NCBI GenBank assembly: GCA_029240105.1
Contig: JARBTR010000008.1
Location: 1-64,000 of the forward strand
Reading direction: 5' to 3'
Length of the DNA: 64,000 nt
From: Caryophanales bacterium
GTDB taxonomy: Bacteria; Bacillota; Bacilli; JARBTR01
Position 1 is the first letter of the stretch. Each line of letters opens with the position of its first letter. Below are positions 54,985 through 63,898 of this stretch, piece by piece. The position numbers were made by a program, and so were the translations under genes. Under the pieces are notes generated by a model. It had not been told where the DNA came from and made no database searches. It was given only the letters and a program-made list of their open reading frames with translations.

Positions 54985-56901
54985 TTATTTCGGAATGTAA
55001 AGGATTGCCCCTTCTTCTAGAACTGCATTTGGTTGTAAGTCGTTGAATCGAGCAATCTTATGTGGGTGAATAGAGTAGCGCTGTGCAAGTTTCTCGAATG
55101 AATCACCTCGTTGTACAATGCAAATTTTTAAACAAGTTGATCGTTCCTCACGAGAAGCAAAGATATCCTGAACACAAGAGGTATGACTGGTTTGATCGGA
55201 TCGATTGGATTGATCCAATTGATTAGTATTATAAAATTCAACATATTCAGGGCTTTCATCCATTTCTTGCTGACTCTCATAGTCCGTTTCATATCCGTAT
55301 GGCTCGCGTTTCACTTCTACATAGAACTCGTTTTCATTTAACGGCTCCTCATTCGATTCAAATGGATAAATCAACTGATCGAATGATGGATCTACATCTA
55401 AAGGAACCTCTTCCCGAGTCTCCACTTCCTCATCCACACTATCCACTTCTTCAAATCCAGGCACCTCAGCAAACACTTCAACAGTTTCTAATTCATCAAT
55501 CATTGGTGGATTCATGAATTCTGGACTCTCAAATTTTACAAAAGGTTCCGGACTTTCAACACTGTCAAAAGCTGGGCCTTTCGGACTCTCTAATTCATCA
55601 TGGAAAATTGATTTGTATCCAGTTTCATCACGAAGTCCGTAAACATTTAATCTAAAATTGGTAATATCGCCAAATTGTTGTTGTTCGACTTGTTGAAATT
55701 GTACCGGTTGTTGATACTGCTCGGGTTGAACACTTGGTTGTTGATACATTTCAGGTTGAAAACCAGGTTGCTGATACAAATCAGGTTGAAAACCAGGTTG
55801 CTGATACAAATCAGGCTGAACACTTGGTTGCTGATACAAATCAGGTTGAACACTTGGTTGTTGATATTGTTCCGGTTGAACACCTGGTTGTTGATATTGC
55901 TCAGGTTGAACAAGTGGTTCCGAATATTTTGGCGTTTGGAATGATTGATTTGGTAGCCAAGGTTGTTGATTTGTTTGATAAAAAGGTTGTTGAATATCCT
56001 CTGATTGATAGTAATTCGCCTTTACTTCTGGTTCTTCCATTGGTGTTGCTTGGTATTCCTGTAATGGTGTTTGATAATCTTGTTCCATTTGATAATCTTC
56101 TTGTATTACTTGGTATTCTTGTTGAGGTACTTGATATTCTTGGGTCTCGTTACTCTTTGTGTCTGAACGATCCCAATCATTCCACTGTCGTTGCCAATCC
56201 TGCTCACCATACTGTGGATGAGAATAATACGGATGATACCCTGAATTATCTAAAATAGTTTGTTCAAATTGCTGATTTTGATCTTCAGTTTCAGGACTTT
56301 GTCTTACTAAATCTTGATATTGTGGATACTCGTTATTAGAGTTGCATGCATCGAAGTCTTGTTGTCCATATCCATACTGCGGTTCTACAGAATCAAAACG
56401 AACTTCATCAACTACAATATCGTTCTGTTGTGAATCACTTACTAATTGATCTGCTTTCTCATTTTCTAAAAATGCTCTGTCATACACTCCATTGACACAA
56501 AACTCACAAGATACATTTATACAACCTTCATCTTGAATTTTGTATTCAAAAGATTGGATATCAACTGTAAGTTCTTCACCATCACGGCAACGATCAGCTG
56601 GAATTGTGATATCCACTGGAAAAGAATAGCAGAAGGTATATGTATCACCTTCACCATTTGGTGTTACTTTTGCGCATTTTTGAACATTGTAAAAATCCAC
56701 TTCAGCTTCTTCTTCCAATTTAATTGGGCTATATTCCCCTACACAATCCAATGTTCCCTGCAATATCACATATTGATCAAACTCATGGCATGTCACGTTT
56801 GGTTCAAGAGAGATAGAAAGCAACTCTTGGACCTCTTGACCTTTTTGGAATCGCACATTTTCTGTTAACGAAAAAGTCAAACAGTTTTGTTCTTCAGACA
56901 T
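54985..56901 (-). CDS. spoVID: stage VI sporulation protein D (spore coat encasement)
   Basis: SpoVID drives encasement of the spore by the coat. The ATG at 56901 after GGGAGG gives 638 residues. The N-terminal 170 residues (CLTFSLTENVRFQKGQEVQE) are the conserved SpoVID region. The middle is Gln/Glu/Tyr-rich and includes a block of 10-residue repeats (55690-55930). The C-terminus is a LysM domain (CIVQRGDSFEKLAQRYSIHP) for peptidoglycan binding. Its place between hemL and ysxE fits the Bacillus order. An upstream in-frame start at 57057 would add 52 unlikely residues. Confidence 0.92.
   Translation of the reverse strand: MSEEQNCLTFSLTENVRFQKGQEVQELLSISLEPNVTCHEFDQYVILQGTLDCVGEYSPIKLEEEAEVDFYNVQKCAKVTPNGEGDTYTFCYSFPVDITIPADRCRDGEELTVDIQSFEYKIQDEGCINVSCEFCVNGVYDRAFLENEKADQLVSDSQQNDIVVDEVRFDSVEPQYGYGQQDFDACNSNNEYPQYQDLVRQSPETEDQNQQFEQTILDNSGYHPYYSHPQYGEQDWQRQWNDWDRSDTKSNETQEYQVPQQEYQVIQEDYQMEQDYQTPLQEYQATPMEEPEVKANYYQSEDIQQPFYQTNQQPWLPNQSFQTPKYSEPLVQPEQYQQPGVQPEQYQQPSVQPDLYQQPSVQPDLYQQPGFQPDLYQQPGFQPEMYQQPSVQPEQYQQPVQFQQVEQQQFGDITNFRLNVYGLRDETGYKSIFHDELESPKGPAFDSVESPEPFVKFESPEFMNPPMIDELETVEVFAEVPGFEEVDSVDEEVETREEVPLDVDPSFDQLIYPFESNEEPLNENEFYVEVKREPYGYETDYESQQEMDESPEYVEFYNTNQLDQSNRSDQTSHTSCVQDIFASREERSTCLKICIVQRGDSFEKLAQRYSIHPHKIARFNDLQPNAVLEEGAILYIPK
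55690..55930. repeat. in-frame 30-base tandem repeat within spoVID
   Basis: About eight tandem units encode QPEQYQQPGV or QPDLYQQPSV variants. DNA units differ by one to a few bases (TGATACAAATCAGG, TGATATTGCTCAGG types). Antisense open frames over it are artefacts of the repeat. Confidence 0.85.
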
Positions 56902-57091
56902 AGAGACCTCCCCAAAAATTAGTGCAGCAAAAGGCGGGTGTTGCTTAATTGCGCTCTTTTTAAACACCTTTTTATTCTGAAAATATAGTAAAACATACAT
57001 TCCATGATATTCATTTTTATGGACAATATGCTTGAAAACAGCGAACTTCAGGAACATCTGACAAACTATTTTTAAAGAATGGCACTAGGCA

Positions 57092-57134
57092 AAAAAAATT
57101 AGGACTAAGTTCGTGTTTATCGAACTTAGTCCCA
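57092..57134 (-). terminator. terminator of the sigma-antisigma operon
   Basis: On the minus strand GGACTAAGTTCG and CGAACTTAGTCC pair perfectly around ATAAACA, followed by TAATTTTTTTTG. It is 125 bases after the RsgI-like gene and upstream of spoVID. Confidence 0.88.
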
Positions 57135-57258
57135 TATAATAATCGGGGGAGATTATCTTAAAATCAATTAATAAATTAATTTTGGCGTATATTAATTGAC
57201 TTCAATAGTGTTAGTACATTGCGTTAAATCAAATAGCACATTGAATTATAAATTTTTA

Positions 57259-58272
57259 TTACTGAGAATTACTTTCTGTTGTACTTTCTACAGTAGTTTG
57301 AGTGCCATTATTTTTATTCTTTGCTTTTATTTGTTGAACTTTTTCTTTTACTTCAGCTTTTTTTTGTTCAATTTTTTGCTTGATTTCGCTCTTTTTTTGC
57401 TCTACTTGTTGTTTAATTTCGCTTTTCTTTTGTTCAACATTTTGCTTAATTTCAGCTTTACCTTCTTCAATTGTTTGATCGATTTCAGTTTTACCTTCTT
57501 CAATCGTTTGATCAATTTCTTCTTTTACTTCTTCTTTAAGATCTGCTTTTACTTCTTTTTTCTTATCTTTGATTGCTTTCATAATTTCTTTAACTTTTGC
57601 ATCTTTGTACTGATCCACAGTTACTGTAGAATCTAACTTTTGTAGTTTTTGAATAAGATTTAATTTACCTGGAGAAATTCCAAGTTCTCTTGCTTGGTCA
57701 CGTCTATCTAAAGCAATCTTGCTTTTAATGACCTCAGCTTCTACATTCTCATTTTCTAAAGCTTGTGTTACGCCCTCTTCAGCTGCGTTCGTTAGTTCTT
57801 CAGAAACGCTATCACTATCTGTTTCAGTTGTAATTGATACGACAGATGAACCGTCTTCCTCAATAAAATTGTTTTCTGTTGCAGATTCTACAATGGTTTG
57901 AACTGCTTCTTCAACAGTTGTACCAATTACATCTACTCCTTCTAATACGGTATTACCATCTTCATTAATGCCTTCAACTTCTACAACATCACCTGACATG
58001 CTAACACCCAATTCTATACTTGGGTTTACATCCACACTTAAATAATTAACAGGAATTTTATAATAACCGTAAACTCCAGATCCTCCACCAATTAGCGCTA
58101 CCGCTAAAGCTGCTGCTACTGCATATTTTTTCATAATTTGATTTCCCTTCTGTAAAAAATGATTTCTTCTTACATTTTTATTTTCAACATTCTTTAAATA
58201 AGAGGAAGTTCGTAAAATGAGTGCTTCTTCAGCTTTTACTTGATCCATTGCCGTTTTAAAATGATTGTTCAT
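57259..58272 (-). CDS. RsgI-like transmembrane anti-sigma factor with coiled-coil tail
   Basis: The 337-residue product overlaps the sigma gene by 17 bases. A short cytoplasmic N-terminus would bind the sigma factor. A membrane helix (YAVAAALAVALIGGGSGVYG, about 50-70) is followed by LSVDVNPSIELGVSMSGDVV, the conserved extracytoplasmic domain of RsgI anti-sigmas, in which the Asn-Pro bond is a described self-cleavage point. The last 130 residues are charged repeats (EIDQTIEEGK twice, then VEQKKSEIKQ-type heptads), a long coiled coil. No carbohydrate-binding domain is present, unlike clostridial RsgI. Confidence 0.82.
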   Translation of the reverse strand: MNNHFKTAMDQVKAEEALILRTSSYLKNVENKNVRRNHFLQKGNQIMKKYAVAAALAVALIGGGSGVYGYYKIPVNYLSVDVNPSIELGVSMSGDVVEVEGINEDGNTVLEGVDVIGTTVEEAVQTIVESATENNFIEEDGSSVVSITTETDSDSVSEELTNAAEEGVTQALENENVEAEVIKSKIALDRRDQARELGISPGKLNLIQKLQKLDSTVTVDQYKDAKVKEIMKAIKDKKKEVKADLKEEVKEEIDQTIEEGKTEIDQTIEEGKAEIKQNVEQKKSEIKQQVEQKKSEIKQKIEQKKAEVKEKVQQIKAKNKNNGTQTTVESTTESNSQ

Positions 58273-58750
58273 ACGCGTACTCTCCTAACGTGTTTTTGAG
58301 TAGGGCTCTAGCTCGATGTAGATTTGAATAAATCGTGTTTTCCTTCTGGTTTAACATTACTGACATTTCAGGCACAGAATATCCCTCATAATAATGCAAA
58401 TAAATAACATCCTTGTATTTCACAGGAAGAGATAAAACCGCATCCATAAGCTCACTTTCTTCTTTTTTGTTAAAAGTCAGCTCAACACCTTCTAGGGATT
58501 GGGTATTCTTTCTCCAAAAGCTTTTTGATAAATCTTTGCATTTATTAATCGCGACACGAATGATCCATGCCTTTTCATGAGATTCACTTTCAAATGGTTT
58601 TTCATAAGTTAATAGTTTAAGGAAAACCTCTTGAAACACATCCTCTACATCATGCTTGTTACGAAGGTACATGTAACTTATACGGCGAACCATGTCTGAG
58701 TACTTTTCAAGAGCATCTGAAATTTTTTTATCATCAAACGTTTGAATCAT
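58256..58750 (-). CDS. ECF-type RNA polymerase sigma factor
   Basis: The ATG at 58750, six bases after AGAGGT, gives 164 residues. Region 2 includes MVRRISYMYLRNKHDVEDVF and QEVFLKLLTYEKPF. Region 4 is LPVKYKDVIYLHYYEGYSVP followed by MSVMLNQKENTIYSNLHRAR. It is paired with the RsgI-like anti-sigma encoded downstream, and the overlap implies balanced synthesis. Target genes cannot be deduced from this window. Confidence 0.88.
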   Translation of the reverse strand: MIQTFDDKKISDALEKYSDMVRRISYMYLRNKHDVEDVFQEVFLKLLTYEKPFESESHEKAWIIRVAINKCKDLSKSFWRKNTQSLEGVELTFNKKEESELMDAVLSLPVKYKDVIYLHYYEGYSVPEMSVMLNQKENTIYSNLHRARALLKNTLGEYAYEQSF

Positions 58751-58783
58751 AATTACCTCTCTACAACTAATACGAATGACTTG

Positions 58784-58812
58784 ATTATATCCTTGCAAAA
58801 AAAAAAAATAAA
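58784..58812 (-). promoter_or_regulatory. candidate sigma-operon promoter with a homopolymer spacer
   Basis: On the minus strand TTTATT and TATAAT are 17 bases apart. Ten of the 17 spacer bases are T, part of a 12-base run (58797-58808). Length change of this run would alter the spacing. Confidence 0.45.
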
Positions 58813-58976
58813 TTTTTATTTTTTTAAAGTCCAATAGAAACCACTTGTTTTAACCTAGTTTGACTAGGACTATATCAACATAACAGATTCTTCTGTAGTA
58901 AAAATGAAGATTAGAAGTGACTTCAAAAGGAATTTATTGGTATTATCAATATAATGGTTTTATAATGGAGGTACGT

Positions 58977-59435
58977 ATGAAAAATCTTTCACTCTCTTAT
59001 GTAATTTTATTTATTTTAGCAATAACTTTTTTATTTCCGAGTAATATTTATGCAACAAAGTGGGCTTATCCATATGTCGTTTGGAATGATTATACTTATA
59101 TAGTAAGCGAAGAGAATGTATCTGAAATAGATAGCAAAATCGGAAAAGTAACTTATTATTCAGATATGGAAGCACACTCTGGTAACTTCTCAAACGAATA
59201 TAAAAAAGGGACTAAGTATTATTCAATCAAAGGGATTAGTACAGATGTCGCTATTGCAATAGAGGAGTCAGACGGTCGATATGTAAGGGCAAATAGAAAA
59301 GGAAAACATATAGTAGATAGTAAATTTGATAGTCATTATGGTGGACTTCAAGGGATTATAGGTATTTTTATTTTTTTAATTATGTGTATTATTACAATAA
59401 CTCTTATTAATACAGTTAAAAAGAAGGTCTACTGA
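58977..59435 (+). CDS. secreted, membrane-anchored protein of unknown function
   Basis: The ATG at 58977, after GGAGGT, gives 152 residues. A signal peptide is clear (MKNLSLSYVILFILAITFLF, ending near SNIYA). The extracytoplasmic domain contains YPYVVWNDYTYIVSEENV and GKGTKYYSIKG-like beta strands. A C-terminal helix (IGIFIFLIMCIITITLI) anchors it. No family recognised. It lies between the sigma operon and the hemL tail copy, and reads towards the latter. Confidence 0.65.
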   Translation: MKNLSLSYVILFILAITFLFPSNIYATKWAYPYVVWNDYTYIVSEENVSEIDSKIGKVTYYSDMEAHSGNFSNEYKKGTKYYSIKGISTDVAIAIEESDGRYVRANRKGKHIVDSKFDSHYGGLQGIIGIFIFLIMCIITITLINTVKKKVY

Positions 59436-59455
59436 TACAGGAACTCACTTAAATC

Positions 59456-59556
59456 AAAAAACTGCACTTACCATTTGGCAAGTGCAGTTATCTTTTTATT
59501 TACTTAATTTTTCAAAAGCATTTCGAGCTGCTGTGATTGTTGCTTCGATCGATATA
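59456..59556 (-). repeat. duplicated hemL 3' tail with terminator
   Basis: The last 17 codons of a hemL gene ([16 protein letters not shown] and stop) and its terminator (ACTGCACTT facing AAGTGCAGT) are repeated here. By eye about seven of some 92 aligned bases differ from the intact end at 61444-61540. The differences are clustered: the loop bases, and codons giving EAT where resident HemL has ENT. A variant allele is therefore more likely than decay. The two tails are direct repeats around the PadR-FtsW cassette. Confidence 0.92.
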
Positions 59557-59618
59557 TCAACTCTCTATAATTAACACTAATATATTGCAATCGGAAAAAT
59601 ACACCTAAGTTCAATCCC

Positions 59619-59665
59619 TTTACATATGTAGATAATCTATCTATAATGATATGTAGATAATCTAC
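59619..59665 (+). promoter_or_regulatory. padR promoter with two palindromic operators
   Basis: TTTACA and TATAAT (59642-59647) are spaced by 17 bases. GTAGATAATCTA (59628-59639) and GTAGATAATCTAC (59653-59665) are near-identical palindromes centred 25 bases apart, one inside the spacer and one just after the -10. This is expected for tight PadR autorepression. Confidence 0.8.
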
Positions 59666-59683
59666 TTATAAGGAGTGAAAGCT

Positions 59684-60031
59684 ATGACAACCGAAAAAGG
59701 CCTGCTCTCAGGCAATACTACCATGCTAATACTTAAATTACTTGAAGAAAAAGATATGTATGGTTATCAAATAATCGAGGAACTCGCTAAGAAGTCAGAC
59801 GAAACATTTCGTCTAAAAACTGGAACGCTGTATCCAATTTTACATGGTCTTGAAAATGACGATTTAGTAATTTCCTACGATGAAAATGCTGATAAAGCAC
59901 GAGTTCGAAAGTATTATCATCTTACAAGTAAGGGTAAAAATTTACTTAAGAAAAAGCAATCCGATTGGAATGCATATAAGAATGCTGTGAATCGCGTTTT
60001 GGAAGGGGGTATGGGCTATGCAATCGTCTGA
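59684..60031 (+). CDS. PadR-family transcriptional regulator
   Basis: The ATG at 59684 after AAGGAG gives 115 residues. The PadR winged helix is typical: LILKLLEEKDMYGYQIIEEL, TFRLKTGTLYPILHGLENDD and KARVRKYYHLTSKGK. It overlaps the following FtsW-like gene by 14 bases. The PadR-permease-prefix pairing suggests it controls that gene. Confidence 0.92.
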   Translation: MTTEKGLLSGNTTMLILKLLEEKDMYGYQIIEELAKKSDETFRLKTGTLYPILHGLENDDLVISYDENADKARVRKYYHLTSKGKNLLKKKQSDWNAYKNAVNRVLEGGMGYAIV

Positions 60032-61370
60032 CAAAATCAGTGCTTATGTTGGCCAGATATGCGAACAAATCCGTTGGAAAAAAGCGCGGCTCCGTGTTGA
60101 GGAAGAAATGATTAGTCATGTGATAGACCAACGTAATGCATTTATAGAACAAGGTTTGGATGAAGAAGTGGCAACTGAAAAGGCGATTGCTGATTCCGGG
60201 GATGCTACTTTGATAGGTACACAGTTTGATCGGACACACCGCCCTAAGCCACAATGGAGTATGCTTGCACCGGTTATGTCTCTTTTGTTAATTGGGTTGA
60301 TAATCCAGTTATTTATCTTTGATTATGGTGATATATTTGCTAAGCATAAGTTAACTTCTACTGCAATTGGAATAATATTTATGTTAGCTGCCTATTACTT
60401 CGATTTTACATTGTTTAGTAAATATCCAAAGACTATTTATTTTACAGTTATAGCAATCTCTTTCGCTACCCTCAGATTATCACCTATTGTAAACGGGAAG
60501 TCCTATTATTCACAGTATTTTATTCTATTGTTTCCATTGGTATTTGCTGCAATCATATTTGCAACAAGGAATAAAGGGTACCTCGGAATTATCTTGTGTG
60601 ATTTAGCATTTTTATTTCAAGCTTTCATCACGATTGAAATACGCTCATACACAGGGTTTTTCCTTTTTTCAATAGTAAGTTTAGTACTTTTAAGTTCTGC
60701 CATTTCTAAAAATTGGTTTAATGTAAATAAATTGTATGGATACTTGTTGATGTTAGCTCCATTCGTCTTTTTTGCGGTTTTTTTATTAATGAATATGTCA
60801 GAATTTATGTTGGCACGCTCTGAAGTTTTCTATCCATCATATGCCCCTTATGGAATAGGACATTGGGGAGGCCTTACCATAGAAAAGCTTTTAAACTATG
60901 CAAATCTATTTGGGATTGGGAGAATGGCTGAACAGTATGATGGTATTTTAGGGGCTAGCTACTTCCAAACAGATTTGATCTTAACCGCAATAACAGTAAG
61001 ACTAGGTTGGATTACAACTATGGGTATCATTGGGCTATTTTTATTTTTTATTATCAAAGGTTTTATCCGTGTTTTTAAACAAAAAAGTGGCCTGGGATTG
61101 TTTGTTTCTCTGTCCATTATGCTAACCTTTTCACTGCAAGTAGTCATCTATGTATTATTTAATCTAGGTTTTCAAATTTTATCACCTCTATCTTTACCAT
61201 TCGTATCTTATGGTAATTTAGCAACGATAACTAACATGGGCCTTATAGGTTTTATGTTGTCTGTTTTCAGAACGGGAGATGTTGTGAAGGATGAGAAAAT
61301 TTGTAATAAAAATAGAAAATTCTTATCATGGCAGGATAGTAAGTTGACGATTGATTTTAAGGGAAGATAA
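60018..61370 (+). CDS. FtsW/RodA/SpoVE-family membrane protein with N-terminal permease prefix domain
   Basis: The 450-residue product starts at an ATG within the padR end, after GGAAGGGGG. Residues about 1-75 are soluble and helical (WKKARLRVEEEMISHVIDQR, GLDEEVATEKAIADSGDA), the permease prefix domain seen in PadR-linked membrane proteins. Then come about ten membrane helices with SEDS-like features near the C-terminus (SLPFVSYGNLATITNMGLIG, where SpoVE/FtsW have PFISYGG). Real SEDS enzymes polymerise glycan strands. Key residues outside that motif are hard to match, so enzymatic activity is uncertain. Confidence 0.8.
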   Translation: MQSSDKISAYVGQICEQIRWKKARLRVEEEMISHVIDQRNAFIEQGLDEEVATEKAIADSGDATLIGTQFDRTHRPKPQWSMLAPVMSLLLIGLIIQLFIFDYGDIFAKHKLTSTAIGIIFMLAAYYFDFTLFSKYPKTIYFTVIAISFATLRLSPIVNGKSYYSQYFILLFPLVFAAIIFATRNKGYLGIILCDLAFLFQAFITIEIRSYTGFFLFSIVSLVLLSSAISKNWFNVNKLYGYLLMLAPFVFFAVFLLMNMSEFMLARSEVFYPSYAPYGIGHWGGLTIEKLLNYANLFGIGRMAEQYDGILGASYFQTDLILTAITVRLGWITTMGIIGLFLFFIIKGFIRVFKQKSGLGLFVSLSIMLTFSLQVVIYVLFNLGFQILSPLSLPFVSYGNLATITNMGLIGFMLSVFRTGDVVKDEKICNKNRKFLSWQDSKLTIDFKGR

Positions 61371-61443
61371 TTTAAAGATATTTAAGCTGTTTCACTAATT
61401 GTTAGTAACATTTAAACTAAGTTATAAATACATAATTTCAAAA

Positions 61444-61478
61444 CAAAAACTGCACTTACCTATCGGCAAGTGCAGTTA
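61444..61478 (-). terminator. hemL terminator
   Basis: AACTGCACTT and AAGTGCAGTT pair around ACCTATCGGC. Its copy with three loop changes is at 59456. A and T runs on both sides could also end the FtsW-like transcript. Confidence 0.88.
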
Positions 61479-61483
61479 TCTTT

Positions 61484-62773
61484 TTATTTACTTAATTTTT
61501 CAAAAGCATTTCGAGCTGCTGTGATTGTGTTCTCGATATCTTCGTCACTGTGAACTGTTGATAGGAACCAGCTTTCGAATTGTGATGGAGGTAGGAATAC
61601 GCCTTGATCCATCATTTCTTTATAGAACTTTGCGAAGAACACTGTATCAGAAGTTTTTGCTGTTTCGTAATCAACAACAGTCGTGTTTGTGAAGAAGAAT
61701 CCAATCATCGCGCCTACACGGTTGCAAGAAATCGGTACATTGAATTCTTTTGCAGCTGCCATTAGACCTTCTTCAAGACGAGCAGCTTTCTTTTCGATTT
61801 CAACATACGATTCTTTCGTAACTTGGCTAAGTGTTGCCATACCAGCAGCCATTGATAATGGGTTACCCGATAATGTACCTGCTTGATAGATTGGACCAGC
61901 TGGCGCGATCATTTGCATGATTTCTTTTTTACCACCAAATGCGCCCACTGGAAGTCCGCCACCGATTACTTTTCCAAGAGTCGTTAAATCCGGTTCGATA
62001 TTATAGTAGCCTTGAGCGGAATAATAACCTGTACGGAAACCAGTCATAACTTCATCAAAAATTAACAATGCGCCATACTGACGTGTAACTTCTCTTAAAC
62101 CTTCTAAGAATCCAGGTACTGGTGGAACGCAACCCATGTTTCCTGATATAGGTTCTGTGATTACTGCAGCAATTGTATCTCCATATGCTGCAAATACTTC
62201 TTTTACTGCTTCAATATCATTAAAAGGAACAGTCAATGTGTTAACAGCAACGCCTTCTGGAACTCCAGGGCTATCTGGTAAACCAAGAGTCGCAACACCT
62301 GAACCAGCTTTGATTAGGAATGGATCACCATGTCCATGATAGCATCCTTCAAATTTAAGGATTTTGTCACGACCAGTGTAACCACGAGCCAAACGTAATG
62401 CACTCATCGTTGCTTCTGTTCCAGATGACACCATACGGATCATTTCGATTGAAGGCACGCGCTCCATTACAAGCTTTGCCATTACGCTTTCGATTTCTGA
62501 AGGAGCACCGAATGATGTACCGGATTCAGCTGTTTTCTTGATTGCTTCAACAACTTTCTCGTTTGTGTGACCAATGATAAGTGGTCCCCAAGAAAGAACG
62601 TAGTCTATGTATTCGTTTCCATCGATATCGTAAATCTTTGAACCATGACCTCTTTCCATAAACACTGGATCCATTTGCACCGAACGGAATGCACGTACTG
62701 GGCTGTTTACACCACCTGGTAATAGCTGAACCGATTCAGCGAATGCTGCTTTTGATTTTTCGTATGAACGCAT
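61484..62773 (-). CDS. hemL: glutamate-1-semialdehyde 2,1-aminomutase
   Basis: HemL converts glutamate-1-semialdehyde to 5-aminolevulinate in the C5 haem pathway. The 429-residue product starts at an ATG after AAAGGAG. Signatures are [13 protein letters not shown], the PLP lysine in [17 protein letters not shown], and [12 protein letters not shown]. It follows hemB by about 100 bases. The 3' end is duplicated at 59456. Confidence 0.97.
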   Translation of the reverse strand: MRSYEKSKAAFAESVQLLPGGVNSPVRAFRSVQMDPVFMERGHGSKIYDIDGNEYIDYVLSWGPLIIGHTNEKVVEAIKKTAESGTSFGAPSEIESVMAKLVMERVPSIEMIRMVSSGTEATMSALRLARGYTGRDKILKFEGCYHGHGDPFLIKAGSGVATLGLPDSPGVPEGVAVNTLTVPFNDIEAVKEVFAAYGDTIAAVITEPISGNMGCVPPVPGFLEGLREVTRQYGALLIFDEVMTGFRTGYYSAQGYYNIEPDLTTLGKVIGGGLPVGAFGGKKEIMQMIAPAGPIYQAGTLSGNPLSMAAGMATLSQVTKESYVEIEKKAARLEEGLMAAAKEFNVPISCNRVGAMIGFFFTNTTVVDYETAKTSDTVFFAKFYKEMMDQGVFLPPSQFESWFLSTVHSDEDIENTITAARNAFEKLSK

Positions 62774-62876
62774 TGCTAGTCTCCTTTAAATTCTTTTCTC
62801 TTATTTTTCACAAAAATTCAAGTAGAATTGCTAGAAAGTATTATAGCAAAACCACTTGAATTTTTTATCTTAAAAT

Positions 62877-63860
62877 TTATCTAGATTCCTTCAACCATCT
62901 TGCGATGTCTTTCGCATGGTAAGTGATAACTAGGTTGCAACCTGAACGTTTGAACCCAAGCATTAATTCCATCACGATGCGCTTTTCATCAATCCAGCCG
63001 TTTAAAGCTGCTGCTTTAATCATCGCATATTCGCCTGAAACGTTGTATGCAACCATTGGCAGATTGAATTCATTCTTCACATCACGGATGATATCCATAA
63101 ATGCCATTGCAGGTTTAACCATTAAGAAATCAGCACCTTCAAGTACATCCGATTCAGCTTCACGAAGTGCCTCTAATCGGTTTGCAGGGTCCATTTGGTA
63201 TTGTTTTCTGTCCCCAAATTTCGGCGCAGAGTTAGCTGCATCACGGAATGGTCCGTAGAATGCTGAAGCGTATTTTACCGCATAAGACATAATCGGAATG
63301 TGGTGGAATCCAGCTTCATCTAAGCCTTCACGAATTGCTGCTACAAAGCCATCCATCATGTTTGATGGCGCAATGATATCAGCACCTGCTTGTGCTTGAC
63401 TTACTGCAGTTTGTTTTAATAAAACCAAAGTTTCGTCATTGATTACCGAACCTTTTTCATCAAGAACGCCGCAGTGCCCATGTTCTGTATATTCACATAG
63501 ACAAGTATCTGCAATAACAATCATTTCTGGGAAATGTTCTTTTACGAAACGGGTTGCAACTTGAACAATACCATGATCATGGAATGCACCGCTTCCACAA
63601 GCATCTTTTTCAGCTTCTTCAGGTACTCCGAATAAAATAACTGATTTAATACCAAGTGCCACAACTTCTTCCATTTCTGCTTTCAATAAATCCATTGAAA
63701 TTTGGAATACGCCTGGCATAGATTTAATCTCATTCTTTACGTTTTCACCAGCAATAACAAAAATTGGGTAGATTAAATCTTCCACATGTACATGATTTTC
63801 GCGAACCAATGAACGCATATTTTCGCTAACACGAAGTCGACGATGTCTAGTAAATTCCAT
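62877..63860 (-). CDS. hemB: delta-aminolevulinic acid dehydratase (porphobilinogen synthase)
   Basis: HemB condenses two 5-aminolevulinates to porphobilinogen. The 327-residue product begins [20 protein letters not shown]. Metal-site cysteines are in [16 protein letters not shown]. The Schiff-base lysines are in [16 protein letters not shown] and [12 protein letters not shown]. The ATG has GAGAGG upstream. The order hemD-hemB-hemL on this strand matches Bacillus. Confidence 0.97.
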   Translation of the reverse strand: MEFTRHRRLRVSENMRSLVRENHVHVEDLIYPIFVIAGENVKNEIKSMPGVFQISMDLLKAEMEEVVALGIKSVILFGVPEEAEKDACGSGAFHDHGIVQVATRFVKEHFPEMIVIADTCLCEYTEHGHCGVLDEKGSVINDETLVLLKQTAVSQAQAGADIIAPSNMMDGFVAAIREGLDEAGFHHIPIMSYAVKYASAFYGPFRDAANSAPKFGDRKQYQMDPANRLEALREAESDVLEGADFLMVKPAMAFMDIIRDVKNEFNLPMVAYNVSGEYAMIKAAALNGWIDEKRIVMELMLGFKRSGCNLVITYHAKDIARWLKESR

Positions 63861-63898
63861 ACGAATAACCTCTCTCTTTTTCTATTAATCGGTGTTCT

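Noticed and set aside
55690..55930. CRISPR-like array
   Set aside because: The units are contiguous, without spacers, and encode an in-frame decapeptide repeat of SpoVID.
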